Shown here: positions 1-10,195 of the stretch, piece after piece
How the letters are laid out: every line of letters starts with the position of its first letter
Position numbering within the stretch: the stretch's first letter is position 1
Assembly: GCA_027451885.1 (NCBI GenBank)
Contig: DAIDHX010000071.1
Span: 1-64,000, forward strand
DNA: 64,000 nucleotides
Direction: 5' to 3'
Source of the DNA: Planctomycetales bacterium
GTDB lineage: Bacteria; Planctomycetota; Planctomycetia; Isosphaerales; Isosphaeraceae
Translations under genes and position numbers: made by a program
The notes under the pieces: model-generated
Database searches by the model: none
What the model was told of the DNA's origin: nothing
The model's input: only the letters and a program-made list of their open reading frames with translations

Positions 1-354
1 AACGGCGTGGCGATCGCCGCGGGCGCCCTGGGCACCTTCGAGGTTGAGACGGCCAATTTCAACTTCACGAAGTTTGGCCTGATCCACAACTTCAAGACCA
101 GGACCTGGAACGGCGTGGTCAAGATCACCAATAATGGCGACGCGTCGATCACCGGTCCGATCTTCCTGGTTCTCACCGGGTTGACTCCCGGCGCGACCTT
201 GCTGAACGCCACCGGAACGTACAATGGCAACTACTACATCGAGATCCCCGCGGGAACGCTCGATGTGGGCCAGGCGATCTCCCGGGTGCTTAGCTTTAAT
301 CAGGGAATCGTGAACTACACGCCGGTGTTCTACATCGGCTCGCTTGGCGCTTGA
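1..354 (+). CDS. C-terminal part of a secreted/surface protein (5' end outside window)
   Basis: The reading frame is open from base 1, so only the last 117 or so residues are visible. They form a beta-rich domain with a phrase (ITNNGDASITGPIFLVLTGL) typical of the immunoglobulin-like tail seen at the C-terminus of many extracellular planctomycete and acidobacterial proteins. Asn, Thr and Gly are enriched and cysteine is absent, which fits an exported protein. The enzymatic or binding part lies upstream of the window, so no function can be given. It ends ahead of the strong hairpin at 485-527. The family resemblance is from memory and not from a search. Confidence 0.7.
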   Translation, partial: NGVAIAAGALGTFEVETANFNFTKFGLIHNFKTRTWNGVVKITNNGDASITGPIFLVLTGLTPGATLLNATGTYNGNYYIEIPAGTLDVGQAISRVLSFNQGIVNYTPVFYIGSLGA

Positions 355-484
355 TTTGATGTGATCTCCAGTCGTCAAAGCGCTCGCTGCCGATCACAAC
401 CGGGATCGGCGGCGAGTTCCCGAGCTGATCCAGTCTGAGGGCAGCTTAGAGCTTGCCGCCGAACTGTGAGTCCACGAAACAATA

Positions 485-527
485 AATCCGGGCGGGTGTC
501 TCGCGGGACACCGCCCGGATTTTTTTG
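485..527. terminator. Bidirectional rho-independent terminator
   Basis: A long, nearly perfect hairpin (arms beginning aatccgggcgg and ending ccgcccggatt) is followed by a run of seven T on the plus strand. On the minus strand it is followed by an A/T-rich tract. It lies between the plus-strand gene ending at 354 and the minus-strand phosphoesterase ending at 612, so it probably stops transcription from both sides. Confidence 0.85.
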
Positions 528-611
528 CGCAGCGCGATGGAATTTTCACCGACGACGCGCGCTTTCGAAAGTCCCGGCACGGCCGGAGAAAAATCATCTC
601 AGGCGAATGCG

Positions 612-1385
612 TCAGCTTTCTGAAAGATCGCTGACGGTGTCAGGATCGGATGGTCCCTGCAAGCTGGTGCCAAGCCCACTCGACATGGAGTCAAGAGGCA
701 ACCGACCCGTTCTCAGAACATGCGCGGTCATTTGTTTGGCGCGTGGCTCCCAGTCCATCGACTCCACGCGCTGGACCGTCTCTTCGATATCGTACTTCAC
801 GCGTTTAAGCTCGATCCGATTGTCGTCAATGATCGCATAAGCGGCGTCCGGTACTCCGTCTCGAGGCATCCCCACGCTGCCCGGATTGAGGACGACCACT
901 TCACCGACTTTCATATTGAATTGCATGTGACTATGGCCGACGCAGACCACATCCGCCTCCGCGCGTTCGACGCGTTTGGCCCAGGTTTCTGGATCCTTGA
1001 GTAAATACTCATCGAGCGGGTCGCGGGGCGTCGCATGGACGAGCAAGTACCGCTTTGATCCCAGGGTAACGCGAGTGGTCACGGGGAGTCGTAAGAGATA
1101 TTTTCGCTCTTCTGGTCCGAGCGCTTGCCACATGGAGGGTCGGGTGATTCGGGTGAGGTAGCGAAAACCGGTGTTTCCCGCGACTGGGATGCCCTGGCTC
1201 ACGCCGTGGTCATGGTTGCCTCGGATTGCGTGTGTCGCATGGGTCATTGCCCAGCGTACGCATGGAACGGGGTCGGGTCCGTAATCGACCAGGTCTCCCA
1301 GGCAAAGGCAGACATCGAAGTCGAGTGGGATGGCACGCAGCGCGGCCCAGTTCGCGTGGATGTCCGAGACGATCAAGATCCGCAT
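612..1385 (-). CDS. Calcineurin-like metallophosphoesterase (YfcE/MJ0936-like)
   Basis: About 257 aa. The order of metal-binding motifs is that of the calcineurin-like phosphoesterase superfamily: DIH at residues 8-10, GD at 30-31, GNHDH at 56-60, then a VHATP histidine and a GHSH motif. This single-domain architecture resembles YfcE/MJ0936 phosphodiesterases that use a di-metal (often Mn) centre. The substrate cannot be predicted. I placed the start at the ATG at 1385, because it begins directly with the core strand MRILIVSDIH; the longer ORF adds 39 residues that do not look like the family. It lies downstream of asnB on the same strand with a gap of about 137 bases, possibly co-transcribed. 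No clear Shine-Dalgarno sequence was seen. Confidence 0.85.
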   Translation of the reverse strand: MRILIVSDIHANWAALRAIPLDFDVCLCLGDLVDYGPDPVPCVRWAMTHATHAIRGNHDHGVSQGIPVAGNTGFRYLTRITRPSMWQALGPEERKYLLRLPVTTRVTLGSKRYLLVHATPRDPLDEYLLKDPETWAKRVERAEADVVCVGHSHMQFNMKVGEVVVLNPGSVGMPRDGVPDAAYAIIDDNRIELKRVKYDIEETVQRVESMDWEPRAKQMTAHVLRTGRLPLDSMSSGLGTSLQGPSDPDTVSDLSES

Positions 1386-1522
1386 AAGGCTCGCCGACAG
1401 GGATTCGAGTCCGTAAGTCCCGAGTTTGGCCCATCTGCTATGGAAACGCAATGATTCGTGGCCTGTGGGTCGATCCTTGCCGAGACCTGAGCCAGGACAC
1501 AAGCAATTACTTTCGTTCTGGT

Positions 1523-3394
1523 CTAGTTCTGCCAGTGGTCGTACCAGGTTTGAAACATCAAGAGCGTCCAGAGAGGCTTGCGGTGGTCAAATCGCCCACT
1601 TTGATGCTCGTCGATCAAGCGGGTGATCTCGTGGGAATGGAAAAGTCCCTGTCGTCTAATTCGCTCTGGAGCGAGCAATTCCTCGAGCAGCGGCTTGAGA
1701 GGTCCGCGTAACCAGCGCGCGACCGGGATCCCGAAGCCTTTTTTGCTGCGGGCGAGGGTTGATTCCGGTAGTCGACCCTTAACGGCTGCCCGTAGGATGC
1801 GCTTGCTATGACGGCCCTGGAGCTTGTAGGAGGACGGTAGAGAGTGAATCCAGGCCACGAGCTCGGCATCCAGAAACGGCGCCCGTACCTCGAGTCCACG
1901 GGCCATGCTGGCGCGGTCCACCTTTGTGAGGATGTCTTCGGGCAGGTATGTGTCTTGATAGAGTTCGAGTGTGAGTGAGAGTGAATCGTTGGCAACGAGT
2001 TGGCTGGCACGATCGAGATGCTCGCGTTCCACATCGACCGGAGCGCCACCCACGAGCAGGCGCTCGATCTCAGCGCCTGAGAAGGAACCGAGCCATCGCT
2101 GGTGCGCGAGCGCAGGGGGCTCGGCAGCGCCCTTCAAGAATTGCTTGACCTTGAAGTCGAAGGAGAAATTGCGGTAATCGACGGGTAAACGCCGGGCCGC
2201 TGCTCCCACCAGTGCCTGTGCAGGCCGAGGCATTCCGCGAAAAAACGCGGCCGCGCGTGCCGCGGCAAAGGTGGGATAGCCGGCGAGCAGTTCGTCCGCG
2301 CCATCTCCGCCCAAAATCACTTTGACGTGCTCGCGTGCGAAACGACAGAGCAGGTGGGTTGGCAAAATCGAGGCGTCGCCAAACGGCTCGTCAAGCCAGC
2401 TTGCGACATCTGGCAAGAGCGCCCGGAGCGTCTCAACCGAGAAGACACGCTCGTGATGCCGAGTGCCAAGTTTCTGTGCGACTTCGAGCGCGGACGCACG
2501 CTCATCGAAGCTGGGGTCGTCAAAGCCGATCGAAAAGGTGTCAACGCGATCAGGCGGTTCCAGCTCGCAAAGCGCGGCCGCAACGCTCGACGAGTCGATC
2601 CCTCCGGAGAGAAAAACCCCGATCGGAACGTCGGAGCGACGATGCCGAGCAACCGACTGCCGAAAGAGCGACCAGAAATCGCACGCGGCCTGCTCAAAAG
2701 GAGGGATCTCCAGAGTCGTCTGCGCGGGTGTCCAGTAACGCCAGACGTGAATGGCATTCGCATGCCAGGCGAGGGCGCAGCCGCGCGGGAGCTTGCGCAT
2801 CGCGCGGTAAATTGAATGGGGCGCTGGGATGTATTCATAGAACAGGTATCGAGCCAGGCTTTCAGGGTCGATTTGCCGGCTCACGTCGGGATGAGCGAGC
2901 AGCGCTTTGGGCTCGGATCCGAAGACCAACCCGCCGCATGGGAGCGGGGCATAGTAGAGCGGTTTCTGGCCCATCCGATCCCGCGCCAAGATGAGCTGCT
3001 TTCGCGGTCGATCCCAGATCGCGAGCCCGTACATGCCGTTGAGTCTCGCGAAACTCTCGTGACCCTCTTCTTCGTATAAGTGAACGATTGTTTCGGTGTC
3101 GCAATGAGACCGGTAACGATGTCCCTTGGACTCAAGCTCGCGCCTGAGCTCGGGATCGTTGTAGAGCTCTCCGTTGTACGCGATCCAGACTGAGCCGTCC
3201 TCGTTACAGAGCGGCTGGCTGCCGCCAGCCAGGTCGATGATCGAGAGCCGACGGTTTCCGAGCGCGACCGGACCCTCAAGATGAAAGCCCTCGCCATCTG
3301 GTCCTCGGTGCTCGATCCGGCGAGTCATTCGCGCGAGGATTGATGCATCTGCGGCACAGCCTGATCCGTTGATAAATCCAGCGATCCCACACAT
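1523..3394 (-). CDS. asnB: Asparagine synthase (glutamine-hydrolysing)
   Basis: About 623 aa. It converts aspartate, glutamine and ATP to asparagine and glutamate. The N-terminus MCGIAGF is the hallmark of class II glutamine amidotransferases: Met is removed and Cys2 becomes the nucleophile, so I start at 3394 and not at the ATG five codons upstream. The glutaminase domain spans roughly residues 1-210 (RGPDGEG, YNGELYN). The synthetase domain follows, with the pyrophosphatase loop SGGIDSS near residue 262. Length fits the AsnB/AsnO type. Paralogues of this family also act in cell-surface polysaccharide or peptide modification, so housekeeping asparagine synthesis is likely but not certain. 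Confidence 0.92.
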   Translation of the reverse strand: MCGIAGFINGSGCAADASILARMTRRIEHRGPDGEGFHLEGPVALGNRRLSIIDLAGGSQPLCNEDGSVWIAYNGELYNDPELRRELESKGHRYRSHCDTETIVHLYEEEGHESFARLNGMYGLAIWDRPRKQLILARDRMGQKPLYYAPLPCGGLVFGSEPKALLAHPDVSRQIDPESLARYLFYEYIPAPHSIYRAMRKLPRGCALAWHANAIHVWRYWTPAQTTLEIPPFEQAACDFWSLFRQSVARHRRSDVPIGVFLSGGIDSSSVAAALCELEPPDRVDTFSIGFDDPSFDERASALEVAQKLGTRHHERVFSVETLRALLPDVASWLDEPFGDASILPTHLLCRFAREHVKVILGGDGADELLAGYPTFAAARAAAFFRGMPRPAQALVGAAARRLPVDYRNFSFDFKVKQFLKGAAEPPALAHQRWLGSFSGAEIERLLVGGAPVDVEREHLDRASQLVANDSLSLTLELYQDTYLPEDILTKVDRASMARGLEVRAPFLDAELVAWIHSLPSSYKLQGRHSKRILRAAVKGRLPESTLARSKKGFGIPVARWLRGPLKPLLEELLAPERIRRQGLFHSHEITRLIDEHQSGRFDHRKPLWTLLMFQTWYDHWQN

Positions 3395-3639
3395 GGACGA
3401 ATGCGACACCTAAGGTTCGAGGCGCTGGCTGATGGAGGCTGAAACGAACTGACTGATGTTCCTGGCGAGTGTTCCAGGGCGAGACTGGAATCTCGTGTCA
3501 GCTCGAATGCCTTGATTGATTTTACACTCGTGAAAGGATCACAATGAGTCCATCACGCTAAAAGCGGGACAAGACGTCGAGCGAGTTGTTGCCGACGTTG
3601 ACGCGGGAACGGCGCGGCGCCGATCGGAGAACGCACTTC

Positions 3640-5145
3640 ATGCCCACGATCGACCTGGACGATCCGGACGAATTTTCCTTCGACGAGCCCCCGCCGCGTC
3701 CTACGACTCCCCCAGTCCGAAGGGGTTTCGTGCTGATTTTGCTGGTGCTTTCGTCCGCGACGCTCCTCGTCTATGGGGTGCCGTACGTCACCGAGCGGGC
3801 GGGGTACGCCTGGGAAGCGGGCCGGGCGCGTGCGGCTTCCGAGGCGCTTGCGAAACTGGACAAGGCGGGAATTGTTGATCGAGCTGGAGAACTGTTTCGC
3901 CTGGCGACTGCGGCGGTTTCTCCCGCGGTGGTCAACGTGCAATCCCAACGCGTGAGGCGAGTCGGCGACGATCGCGTCAGTCCCGCACCTGGGGGCCCGT
4001 TTGGTGGCGGTTACCAGGCAGTCGAGCTGGGGTCAGGCGTCATTATCGACAAGCAGAAGGGATACATCGTCACCAACTATCACGTGGTGAAAGAGGCAGA
4101 CCGCGTGGTGGTGCGTCTCGCGCAAGGGGACGATGTGGCAGCGAGGATCGTGGGAGTGGATCCCAAGGTCGACATTGCCGTGATCCAGGTGCGTGGGGAT
4201 CTGAAGGCCGAGGCAGAGTGGGGTGATTCCGACAAACTGGACGTCGGCGACTGGGTGCTGGCGATCGGTAGTCCACTTGGCTTCGACCATTCGGTCACAG
4301 CGGGGATTGTGTCCGCAACCGAGCGAAACGGCGTACGCATCTCGGAGTACGAGTCTTACATCCAGACGGATGCCGCGATCAATCCAGGAAATTCCGGTGG
4401 GCCACTGATCAACCTGGGAGGAAAAATCGTCGGAATCAACACCGCGATCATCACCCAGACGGGAGCCTATGAGGGAATTGGTCTGGCGATTCCTTCCAGG
4501 CTGGCTCGTAGCGTTGCGGAGAGTTTAATCAGGGAGGGTCGGGTCGTCCGGGGCTACCTCGGCGTCAGAATCCAGGGACTAAGCGCGGCTTTGGCACGAC
4601 AGCTCAAGCTTCCCGATACGCATGGAACCCTCATTATCGAAGTCCAACCAGGAGGGCCCGCGGAAGCCGCCGGGCTCAAGGTTGGCGATGTACTCATAAA
4701 ACTGGACGGGCAAGATATCATCGATCCCCAGTCACTACGAGTTCTCACTTCGAGCAAGCGAGTCGGAACAAGTGTGCCTGTCGAGTATGTACGCGAGGGC
4801 AAGCATCAGACTTGCGATGTGGTCATTCAGGAACTGCCCCCTGCCCCGGAGATCATTCCCAGTCTGGGACTCAAGCTCAAGGAACGGCCGGCTGCCTCGC
4901 CCGATGGCCAGAGCGTGATTGAAGTCGAAGAGGTGATCGTTGGCAGCCCGGCATTTCAGGCTGGCATTCGTCCTCGTATGCTTGTTCTCGCCGTGGGAAA
5001 GTCGCGTGTCAGCACGCTCAGCCAGCTCGAGGATGCCGTCCGTGGCCTTGAGCTCTCACAAGGCATACCGCTGGTCGTCCAGGCGACCGACGGCCGAGTT
5101 GCCGCGATTCGTATTGGCGGAAAGAACGAAAACGCAGCACCTTGA
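3640..5145 (+). CDS. HtrA/DegP-type membrane-anchored serine protease with two PDZ domains
   Basis: About 501 aa. Residues 1-28 are acidic and proline-rich, then one hydrophobic helix (about 29-48) anchors the protein with the protease outside the cytoplasmic membrane. The trypsin-like triad is visible: His148 (TNYHVV), Asp178 (KVDIAV) and Ser252 (GNSGGP). Two PDZ domains follow at roughly 300-390 and 410-495. The architecture matches DegP/DegQ/HtrA quality-control proteases, which degrade misfolded envelope proteins. The start at 3640 is chosen because a GGAGA sequence precedes it by about 10 bases; the upstream in-frame ATG at 3586 lacks one. It is monocistronic and followed by a long intergenic region. 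Confidence 0.9.
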   Translation: MPTIDLDDPDEFSFDEPPPRPTTPPVRRGFVLILLVLSSATLLVYGVPYVTERAGYAWEAGRARAASEALAKLDKAGIVDRAGELFRLATAAVSPAVVNVQSQRVRRVGDDRVSPAPGGPFGGGYQAVELGSGVIIDKQKGYIVTNYHVVKEADRVVVRLAQGDDVAARIVGVDPKVDIAVIQVRGDLKAEAEWGDSDKLDVGDWVLAIGSPLGFDHSVTAGIVSATERNGVRISEYESYIQTDAAINPGNSGGPLINLGGKIVGINTAIITQTGAYEGIGLAIPSRLARSVAESLIREGRVVRGYLGVRIQGLSAALARQLKLPDTHGTLIIEVQPGGPAEAAGLKVGDVLIKLDGQDIIDPQSLRVLTSSKRVGTSVPVEYVREGKHQTCDVVIQELPPAPEIIPSLGLKLKERPAASPDGQSVIEVEEVIVGSPAFQAGIRPRMLVLAVGKSRVSTLSQLEDAVRGLELSQGIPLVVQATDGRVAAIRIGGKNENAAP

Positions 5146-5687
5146 GTTGCATTTCCTACATGCTCAACTCGCGAGGCACGCCTTTCCGAGCCTGGATTGG
5201 CGGGCACGCCCACTTACGCGAATCCCAGGAAGGGGTGGGATCGGCGAACGTCTTCGCTTGAATTGCACGTAGAAAGTGTCGCCAGGCAGAACATGCACTT
5301 GACTTGGACACCTGGTTTGCAGGACATGTGGAGATCGCTTGCGCCCGGATTATGAGGAATTGGATAAGAATATTGCAGGTCGGGATGGTGGGCAGATGAC
5401 TCTACGGATGTGCTCTAGATGGGTACGTATGTCAATGTGTAAAGGGGGGGTGAGGGTTGTTAAGCCTTGCCTAACCGGAATGAGCGTTGAGACTTATAAA
5501 AAATGCCACGTTGTCGGCAGAGGCTGCCCAAAACTTGACCAGAAATCGCTGAGGGTTATAATTGCCCTGAGTGCAGTAAGTGACAGAAGGGCACGGAAAG
5601 CGGGCGGCAGCGTGGCCTTGGCCACGTGTAACAGTGCGGCTCGCCGACCAAGGACTCGGGCCTGAGCCACCCATTCAGGAGCACCCG
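5146..5687. other. Long intergenic region upstream of dnaG
   Basis: 542 bases with no convincing gene. It holds a seven-G run near 5443-5452, AT-richer DNA around 5490-5515, and the near-consensus dnaG promoter at 5535-5562. The roughly 118-base leader between the promoter and the dnaG start contains no recognisable riboswitch. Confidence 0.6.
5535..5562 (+). promoter_or_regulatory. Sigma-70-type promoter for dnaG-rpoD
   Basis: TTGACC (5535-5540), a 16-base spacer and TATAAT (5557-5562): five of six and six of six matches to the housekeeping consensus. Transcription would start near 5569, about 120 bases upstream of the dnaG GTG. Confidence 0.75.
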
Positions 5688-7577
5688 GTGCCCCGTCAAT
5701 CCGATTCGACGCTCTCCGCTATTAAAGGCGCGATTGATATTGTTTCGCTGGTGGGTGAGTATCTCCCCCTCCGCAGGGCGGGATCTCGCTACAAGGCTCT
5801 TTGTCCGTTTCACGACGATCACAATCCTTCATTGGAGCTCAATCCAGAACGCCAATCCTTCAAGTGCTGGAGCTGTGGGGCAGGCGGTGACATTTTTGAT
5901 TTCGTGAAGGGTATTGAGCGAATTGAGTTTCCCGAGGCTCTTCGGATTCTGGCGGATCGCGCGGGGATAGCGCTCGAAACGCGGAGTGCGGAAGAGGGAT
6001 CGGGATTGAGCAAGAGCGAGCTCTTTCGAGTTAACGAATGGGCTCGTGGTTTCTTTGAGAGTGAACTCGCGGTGTCGGCCGAAGGGGCGCGGTATCTCGA
6101 GTCTCGGGGTATTACAACAGGCACTGGGCGGCGGTTTCATCTCGGTCTGTCAGGGGAGCGTGGGCGTTTGCAGTCGATGGCGCGGGTACAGGGCTTCAGT
6201 CTGGAGCTACTCGAGTCGGCGGGCCTGCTCGCACGTGGTGACGAGCCGGGCGCGGGACTTCGTGAGCGCTTTCGGGGCCGCCTGATTTTCCCAATTCACG
6301 ACGATCGCGGGCGAGTCGTCGGCTTTGGCGGGCGAATTTTGCCGCGTGTCGAGGAGGATTTGGCCGCTCGGGGCCAGCGTGTCGCAAAGTATCTGAATAG
6401 CCCAGAGACGAGCATTTTCCACAAGCGGTCACTGCTCTATGGTGCCGATCTGGCGAAGGCAGCCTGCCGGGAAGCGGGCTACGTGGCTGTTGTCGAAGGC
6501 TACACCGACGTGATCGCGGCACACCAGGCTGGACTGCGCAATGTGGTGGGCACGCTGGGTACGGCCTTTGGCGAGGAGCATCTACGCCAGCTCCGGCGGC
6601 TTGCCGAGCGTGTGGTTCTGATTTTCGACGGCGATGAAGCGGGCCTGGCGGCGGCGGATCGCGCGCTTGAGCTCTTCCTGGCGAGCGACCTTGACCTGCG
6701 CGTGCTGGCCTTACCGGAAGGTCTTGACCCCTGTGATCTGCTCAATCAGCAGGGCTCCGTCGCCTTTCGTGAGCTGATCGATCGTGCAGTCGATCCTGCT
6801 ACCTACGTCCTCGACCGTGCGGTCGGCCGCTTCGATGTGGAGTCTCCGGAGGGTTCACGGCGTGCTGCGGAATGGGTTTTTGGGCTTCTGAACCGTGTGC
6901 CTGCCGCTCACCGGCTGGGCGTTGAGCTCAAGCAGGCCAAGGTGATTGATCTCCTGTCGCAGCGGCTCCGAGTTCCGCTTGAAACCCTGAACAGGCTCCG
7001 CCGTAAACTGGTCCAGGCGACGGATCGACGGCGTGTGAGCCCAGTCTCCTGGTCGGAGCCCCAGGCGGCAGCGCCCCAGGTGGACGTGCTGCGGATCCGG
7101 GTTGAGGAACTCGACAAGACCGATCTTGAGCTCGTACGGATTGTGCTGAATGAGCCCACCGCGGCAGAAATTTTGTTGCCCAGGGTCGCCGCGGCGTCGC
7201 TTCGAGACCCCGTACTCCGCGAAATCCTTCAGGCTTGCCATGATTTGTACGCCCAGGATTTGACGCCGTCGTACGAGAACCTCATGCTTCGCCTGGTGGA
7301 TCCTTCGGTCCGAGCGTTCTTGACCGGCCTCATCGCGCCGACACCGCTCCGATCACCCGATGCTGCTCCCGAGCCGGAGCGGGCCGTCCCGGCCGCCTGG
7401 CGCGAGCGGCTGGAAAAAATGCTTGACGTACTGGATCGACGAGAATGGCGAAATCGCCTCGCGGACCTGAAGCGGGCTCGCGAGGAGACAGACAAGCTCG
7501 CCGACCCGGTGGCTTATCGTGCGATAGAGTTGGAATATTTGCGGCTTCTAACCAGCGGCAGGACCCAGAAGGCCTAA
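5688..7577 (+). CDS. dnaG: DNA primase
   Basis: About 629 aa; synthesises RNA primers at the replication fork and works with DnaB helicase. A CHC2 zinc-binding domain is visible at the N-terminus (Cys39, His42, Cys60, Cys63). It is followed by the TOPRIM catalytic core with VVEGYTDV near 268-275 and FDGDEAG near 312-318, whose acidic residues bind metal. The C-terminal part would be the helicase-interaction domain. The start is GTG at 5688: AGGAG lies seven bases upstream, and the family's usual N-terminus begins just there, whereas the longer ORF adds 36 atypical residues. rpoD follows after 41 bases, a replication/transcription pairing reminiscent of the rpsU-dnaG-rpoD operon but without rpsU. 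Confidence 0.95.
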   Translation: MPRQSDSTLSAIKGAIDIVSLVGEYLPLRRAGSRYKALCPFHDDHNPSLELNPERQSFKCWSCGAGGDIFDFVKGIERIEFPEALRILADRAGIALETRSAEEGSGLSKSELFRVNEWARGFFESELAVSAEGARYLESRGITTGTGRRFHLGLSGERGRLQSMARVQGFSLELLESAGLLARGDEPGAGLRERFRGRLIFPIHDDRGRVVGFGGRILPRVEEDLAARGQRVAKYLNSPETSIFHKRSLLYGADLAKAACREAGYVAVVEGYTDVIAAHQAGLRNVVGTLGTAFGEEHLRQLRRLAERVVLIFDGDEAGLAAADRALELFLASDLDLRVLALPEGLDPCDLLNQQGSVAFRELIDRAVDPATYVLDRAVGRFDVESPEGSRRAAEWVFGLLNRVPAAHRLGVELKQAKVIDLLSQRLRVPLETLNRLRRKLVQATDRRRVSPVSWSEPQAAAPQVDVLRIRVEELDKTDLELVRIVLNEPTAAEILLPRVAAASLRDPVLREILQACHDLYAQDLTPSYENLMLRLVDPSVRAFLTGLIAPTPLRSPDAAPEPERAVPAAWRERLEKMLDVLDRREWRNRLADLKRAREETDKLADPVAYRAIELEYLRLLTSGRTQKA

Positions 7578-7618
7578 ACGCCTTGAGATCCGTCGTGACG
7601 CTCGCGGGGAGGATTGGG

Positions 7619-9292
7619 ATGGACAAGTTGGACGAGGGGCTCAAGACGCTGCTTGACCTCGGCAAGCGGCGTGGGTTTTTGACCTTTGACCAGGTCAACG
7701 ACTATCTCCCTGACGAGGCGGCGAGCCCCGAGCGCATCCACAACCTGCTCGAAACCCTCGACGAGATGGGCATCGAGCTCATCAACGAGGACGAGGCTGA
7801 AGCACGCAGGCTCACCTCCGGCGACAGCGACGAGGAACCTGACGACGAGGCCATCGACGAACAGGCCGAGGAAGAGGACGGCGAAATCACCCCCGAGGAT
7901 CTCGACGAGATCTCACGGCGAATCGATGACCCCGTGCGTATGTATCTCACCCAGATGGGCGAGATTCCCTTGCTCACACGGGAACAGGAAATCAATCTGG
8001 CCAAGCGGATCGAGATCACCCGCAAGCAGTTCCGCGGCAAGGTGCTCGAGTGCCATTACGCCCTGGTTCAGGCCGTTGATACACTTCGCAAGGTGCATGA
8101 AGGCGAGCTCCCCTTCGACCGCACCATCAAGGTTTCGGTCACCGAGAATCTCGAAAAAGACCAGATCCTCGGCCGTATGCAGCACAACCTGGGCACGCTC
8201 AAGCCACTCATGGAAGCAAACGTACGTGAGTTCAAGGAGGTGATCCGGGAACGTGACAAGCGCACTCGCGCTGGACTCGTGCAGCGGATCCGCCGCCGCC
8301 GGCTCAAAAATGTGATGCTGGTTGAGGAGCTCTCGATCCGGACCCAGAAGATTCAGCCGCTGATGAAGCGGCTCGAGCAGGTCGCCATCCGGATGAATGA
8401 GCTCAAGGCTCAGCTCAAGGAGTTCCGCGCTGGCCGAGGACCCAGGGACGAGCGGGCGAACGTGGTCAAGGAACTCAAGGATCTGATGCGAATCACCCTT
8501 GAGAATCCCAAGTCGCTCACCAAGCGCGTCCATCAGATGAACGTGCTCTTCCGCAAGTATGAGCAGGCCAAACGCGAGCTCTCCGGCGGCAACCTGAGGC
8601 TTGTCGTCTCGATTGCCAAGAAATACCGCAACCGCGGCCTGTCCTTCCTCGATCTGATTCAGGAAGGCAACACAGGGCTCATGCGTGCGGTGGACAAGTA
8701 CGAATACCGCCGGGGGTACAAGTTCAGCACCTATGCGACATGGTGGATCCGGCAGGCGATCACGCGGGCGATCGCTGATCAGGCGCGAACGATCCGGATC
8801 CCGGTGCACATGATCGAGACGATGTCCAAGTTGCGGAACGTCTCCAAGAAGTTGCTCCAGGAAAAGGGTCGCGAGCCAACGATCGAGGAAACGGCACGCG
8901 CGGCCAACATCTCGGTCGAGGAAACGCGCAGGGTGATGAAGATCTCGCGGCACCCAATCTCGCTCGACAGGCCGGTCGGCGAAAGCGAGGACAGCTACTT
9001 CGGTGACTTCATCGAAGACGAAGCTGCCGAGAGCCCGATCAACGCGGCCACGCAGGAAATGCTCAAGGAGAAGATCGACTCGGTGCTCAAGACGCTGACC
9101 TATCGCGAGCGAGAGATCATCAAGTTGAGATACGGTCTCGGCGATGGTTATACCTACACGCTTGAAGAAGTGGGGCGGATCTTCAAGGTGACGCGCGAGC
9201 GTGTTCGGCAAATTGAGGCCAAGGCGGTTCGCAAACTGCAACATCCGGTGAGGAGTCGACAGCTCGAGGGTTTCCTCGAGAGCACAGGCTGA
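7619..9292 (+). CDS. rpoD: Primary RNA polymerase sigma factor (sigma-70/SigA)
   Basis: About 557 aa. Region 1.1-like sequence (1-75) is followed by a very acidic linker, region 1.2 ([16 protein letters not shown]) near 105, a non-conserved charged insert of roughly 150 residues, region 2 near 323-385 ([25 protein letters not shown]), region 3, and region 4 at about 493-545 ([12 protein letters not shown]). All promoter-recognition regions are present, so this is the housekeeping sigma. The start at 7619 has GGGGAGG nine bases upstream; the ORF opening at 7445 overlaps dnaG and is spurious. The consensus-like promoters found in this window fit recognition by such a sigma. A terminator follows at 9301. 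Confidence 0.95.
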   Translation: MDKLDEGLKTLLDLGKRRGFLTFDQVNDYLPDEAASPERIHNLLETLDEMGIELINEDEAEARRLTSGDSDEEPDDEAIDEQAEEEDGEITPEDLDEISRRIDDPVRMYLTQMGEIPLLTREQEINLAKRIEITRKQFRGKVLECHYALVQAVDTLRKVHEGELPFDRTIKVSVTENLEKDQILGRMQHNLGTLKPLMEANVREFKEVIRERDKRTRAGLVQRIRRRRLKNVMLVEELSIRTQKIQPLMKRLEQVAIRMNELKAQLKEFRAGRGPRDERANVVKELKDLMRITLENPKSLTKRVHQMNVLFRKYEQAKRELSGGNLRLVVSIAKKYRNRGLSFLDLIQEGNTGLMRAVDKYEYRRGYKFSTYATWWIRQAITRAIADQARTIRIPVHMIETMSKLRNVSKKLLQEKGREPTIEETARAANISVEETRRVMKISRHPISLDRPVGESEDSYFGDFIEDEAAESPINAATQEMLKEKIDSVLKTLTYREREIIKLRYGLGDGYTYTLEEVGRIFKVTRERVRQIEAKAVRKLQHPVRSRQLEGFLESTG

Positions 9293-9300
9293 ACCTTCGG

Positions 9301-9333
9301 AACCCCCGGCGCCCTGGCGACCGGGGGTTTTTT
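9301..9333 (+). terminator. Rho-independent terminator after rpoD
   Basis: Stem acccccgg / ccgggggt with a loop of about 11 bases and a T-run immediately after, nine bases past the rpoD stop codon. It ends the dnaG-rpoD transcript. Confidence 0.88.
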
Positions 9334-9396
9334 GTTGGGGAGACCCGAACCGTCGGACCCCGTCCATCGAAGCCCGAAAGGAGACGACAACGACTC

Positions 9397-10134
9397 ATGC
9401 CCGCAACGGCTGACCAACTTCGCGACTTGCATCAGCTCCATCAGCGTGCTCGCGCCTTGAGGGACCGGCTCACCTCCGGTCCCAAGACGGTCGCCGCCCG
9501 GCAGGCCGCGCTCCAGATGCGCCAAAACGAGCTTGACCAGGCAACCAAGGAGCTGCAGGAAGCCAAGCTCCAGCTCAAGAAGCACGAGCACGTCCTCCAG
9601 GGTATCGAGAGCAAAATCGACGACCACAAGGTCAAATTGAACCAGGTCAAGAAGAACGACGAGTACAAGGCGATCCAGAACCAGATCGCTCATGAGACCG
9701 TCTCCAAGGGCAAACTCGAGGAAGACGTGCTCCACGCGCTCGACGCGATCGAGACCAAATCCGCCCGGGTCGCTCAACTCCAGGCCGATTTCAAGCGATT
9801 CTCTGAAGAGGTCGCTACCCTCAAGCGCCAGATCGAGGAACTTTCGGTCTCCCAGTCGAGTCAGCTCCGAGAGCTCGAGACCGCGATCATCCAGAGCGAG
9901 ACCGCGATCCCCGAGGATTACCGTGACCGCTACCGCAGAATCGTCGCTCGCTATGGCGCCGATGCGCTCGCTCCTTGCGAAGAGGGCTCTTGCCTCGGTT
10001 GCTACACCGCGGTGACCCCTCAGACCATGAATGATCTGCTCAACGGCAATCTGCTCTCGTTCTGTCTGAGCTGCGGCCGTCTGCTCTACCTGGCCGAACA
10101 CGACGAGGTTGCCACCCGTCGAACGAGCAGCTAG
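9397..10134 (+). CDS. Coiled-coil protein with C-terminal C4 zinc ribbon (CT398/DUF164-like)
   Basis: 245 aa. Residues 1-175 are a long charged, heptad-like coiled coil with high Gln, Lys and Glu. The C-terminal 55 residues carry four cysteines in two pairs (CLGC and CLSC), a C4 zinc ribbon. This is the architecture of the widespread CT398/DUF164 'zinc ribbon domain' proteins; in some bacteria relatives interact with sigma-54 or flagellar components, but no general function is established. AGGAG lies about 13 bases upstream of the ATG. The gene stands between terminators at 9301 and about 10159, so it is probably transcribed alone, although no clear promoter was seen. Confidence 0.8.
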   Translation: MPATADQLRDLHQLHQRARALRDRLTSGPKTVAARQAALQMRQNELDQATKELQEAKLQLKKHEHVLQGIESKIDDHKVKLNQVKKNDEYKAIQNQIAHETVSKGKLEEDVLHALDAIETKSARVAQLQADFKRFSEEVATLKRQIEELSVSQSSQLRELETAIIQSETAIPEDYRDRYRRIVARYGADALAPCEEGSCLGCYTAVTPQTMNDLLNGNLLSFCLSCGRLLYLAEHDEVATRRTSS

Positions 10135-10158
10135 ACGCTGGCTCGCACTCCAACCCGA

Positions 10159-10195
10159 GATCGGGGATTGTTGACTCATTTCCCCGGTCTTTTAT
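10159..10195 (+). terminator. Probable terminator hairpin overlapping the trxA promoter
   Basis: GATCGGGGA and TCCCCGGTC form a nine-pair stem (one G-T pair) around a loop of about 14 bases, ending in CTTTTAT. It lies 25 bases after the zinc-ribbon gene. The trxA promoter is embedded in the loop, 3' arm and T-run. Confidence 0.5.

Noticed and set aside
2335-2994. 219-codon plus-strand frame inside asnB
   Set aside because: Arg/Ala-rich antisense shadow of the asnB synthetase domain.
5443-5452. G-run near 5445 as a G-quadruplex
   Set aside because: Only one long G-tract is present; the four tracts needed for a quadruplex are not there.
7913-9367. 484-codon minus-strand frame opposite rpoD
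   Set aside because: It lies antisense to the sigma factor's conserved regions and shows the Leu/Asp/Arg repetition of a shadow ORF.
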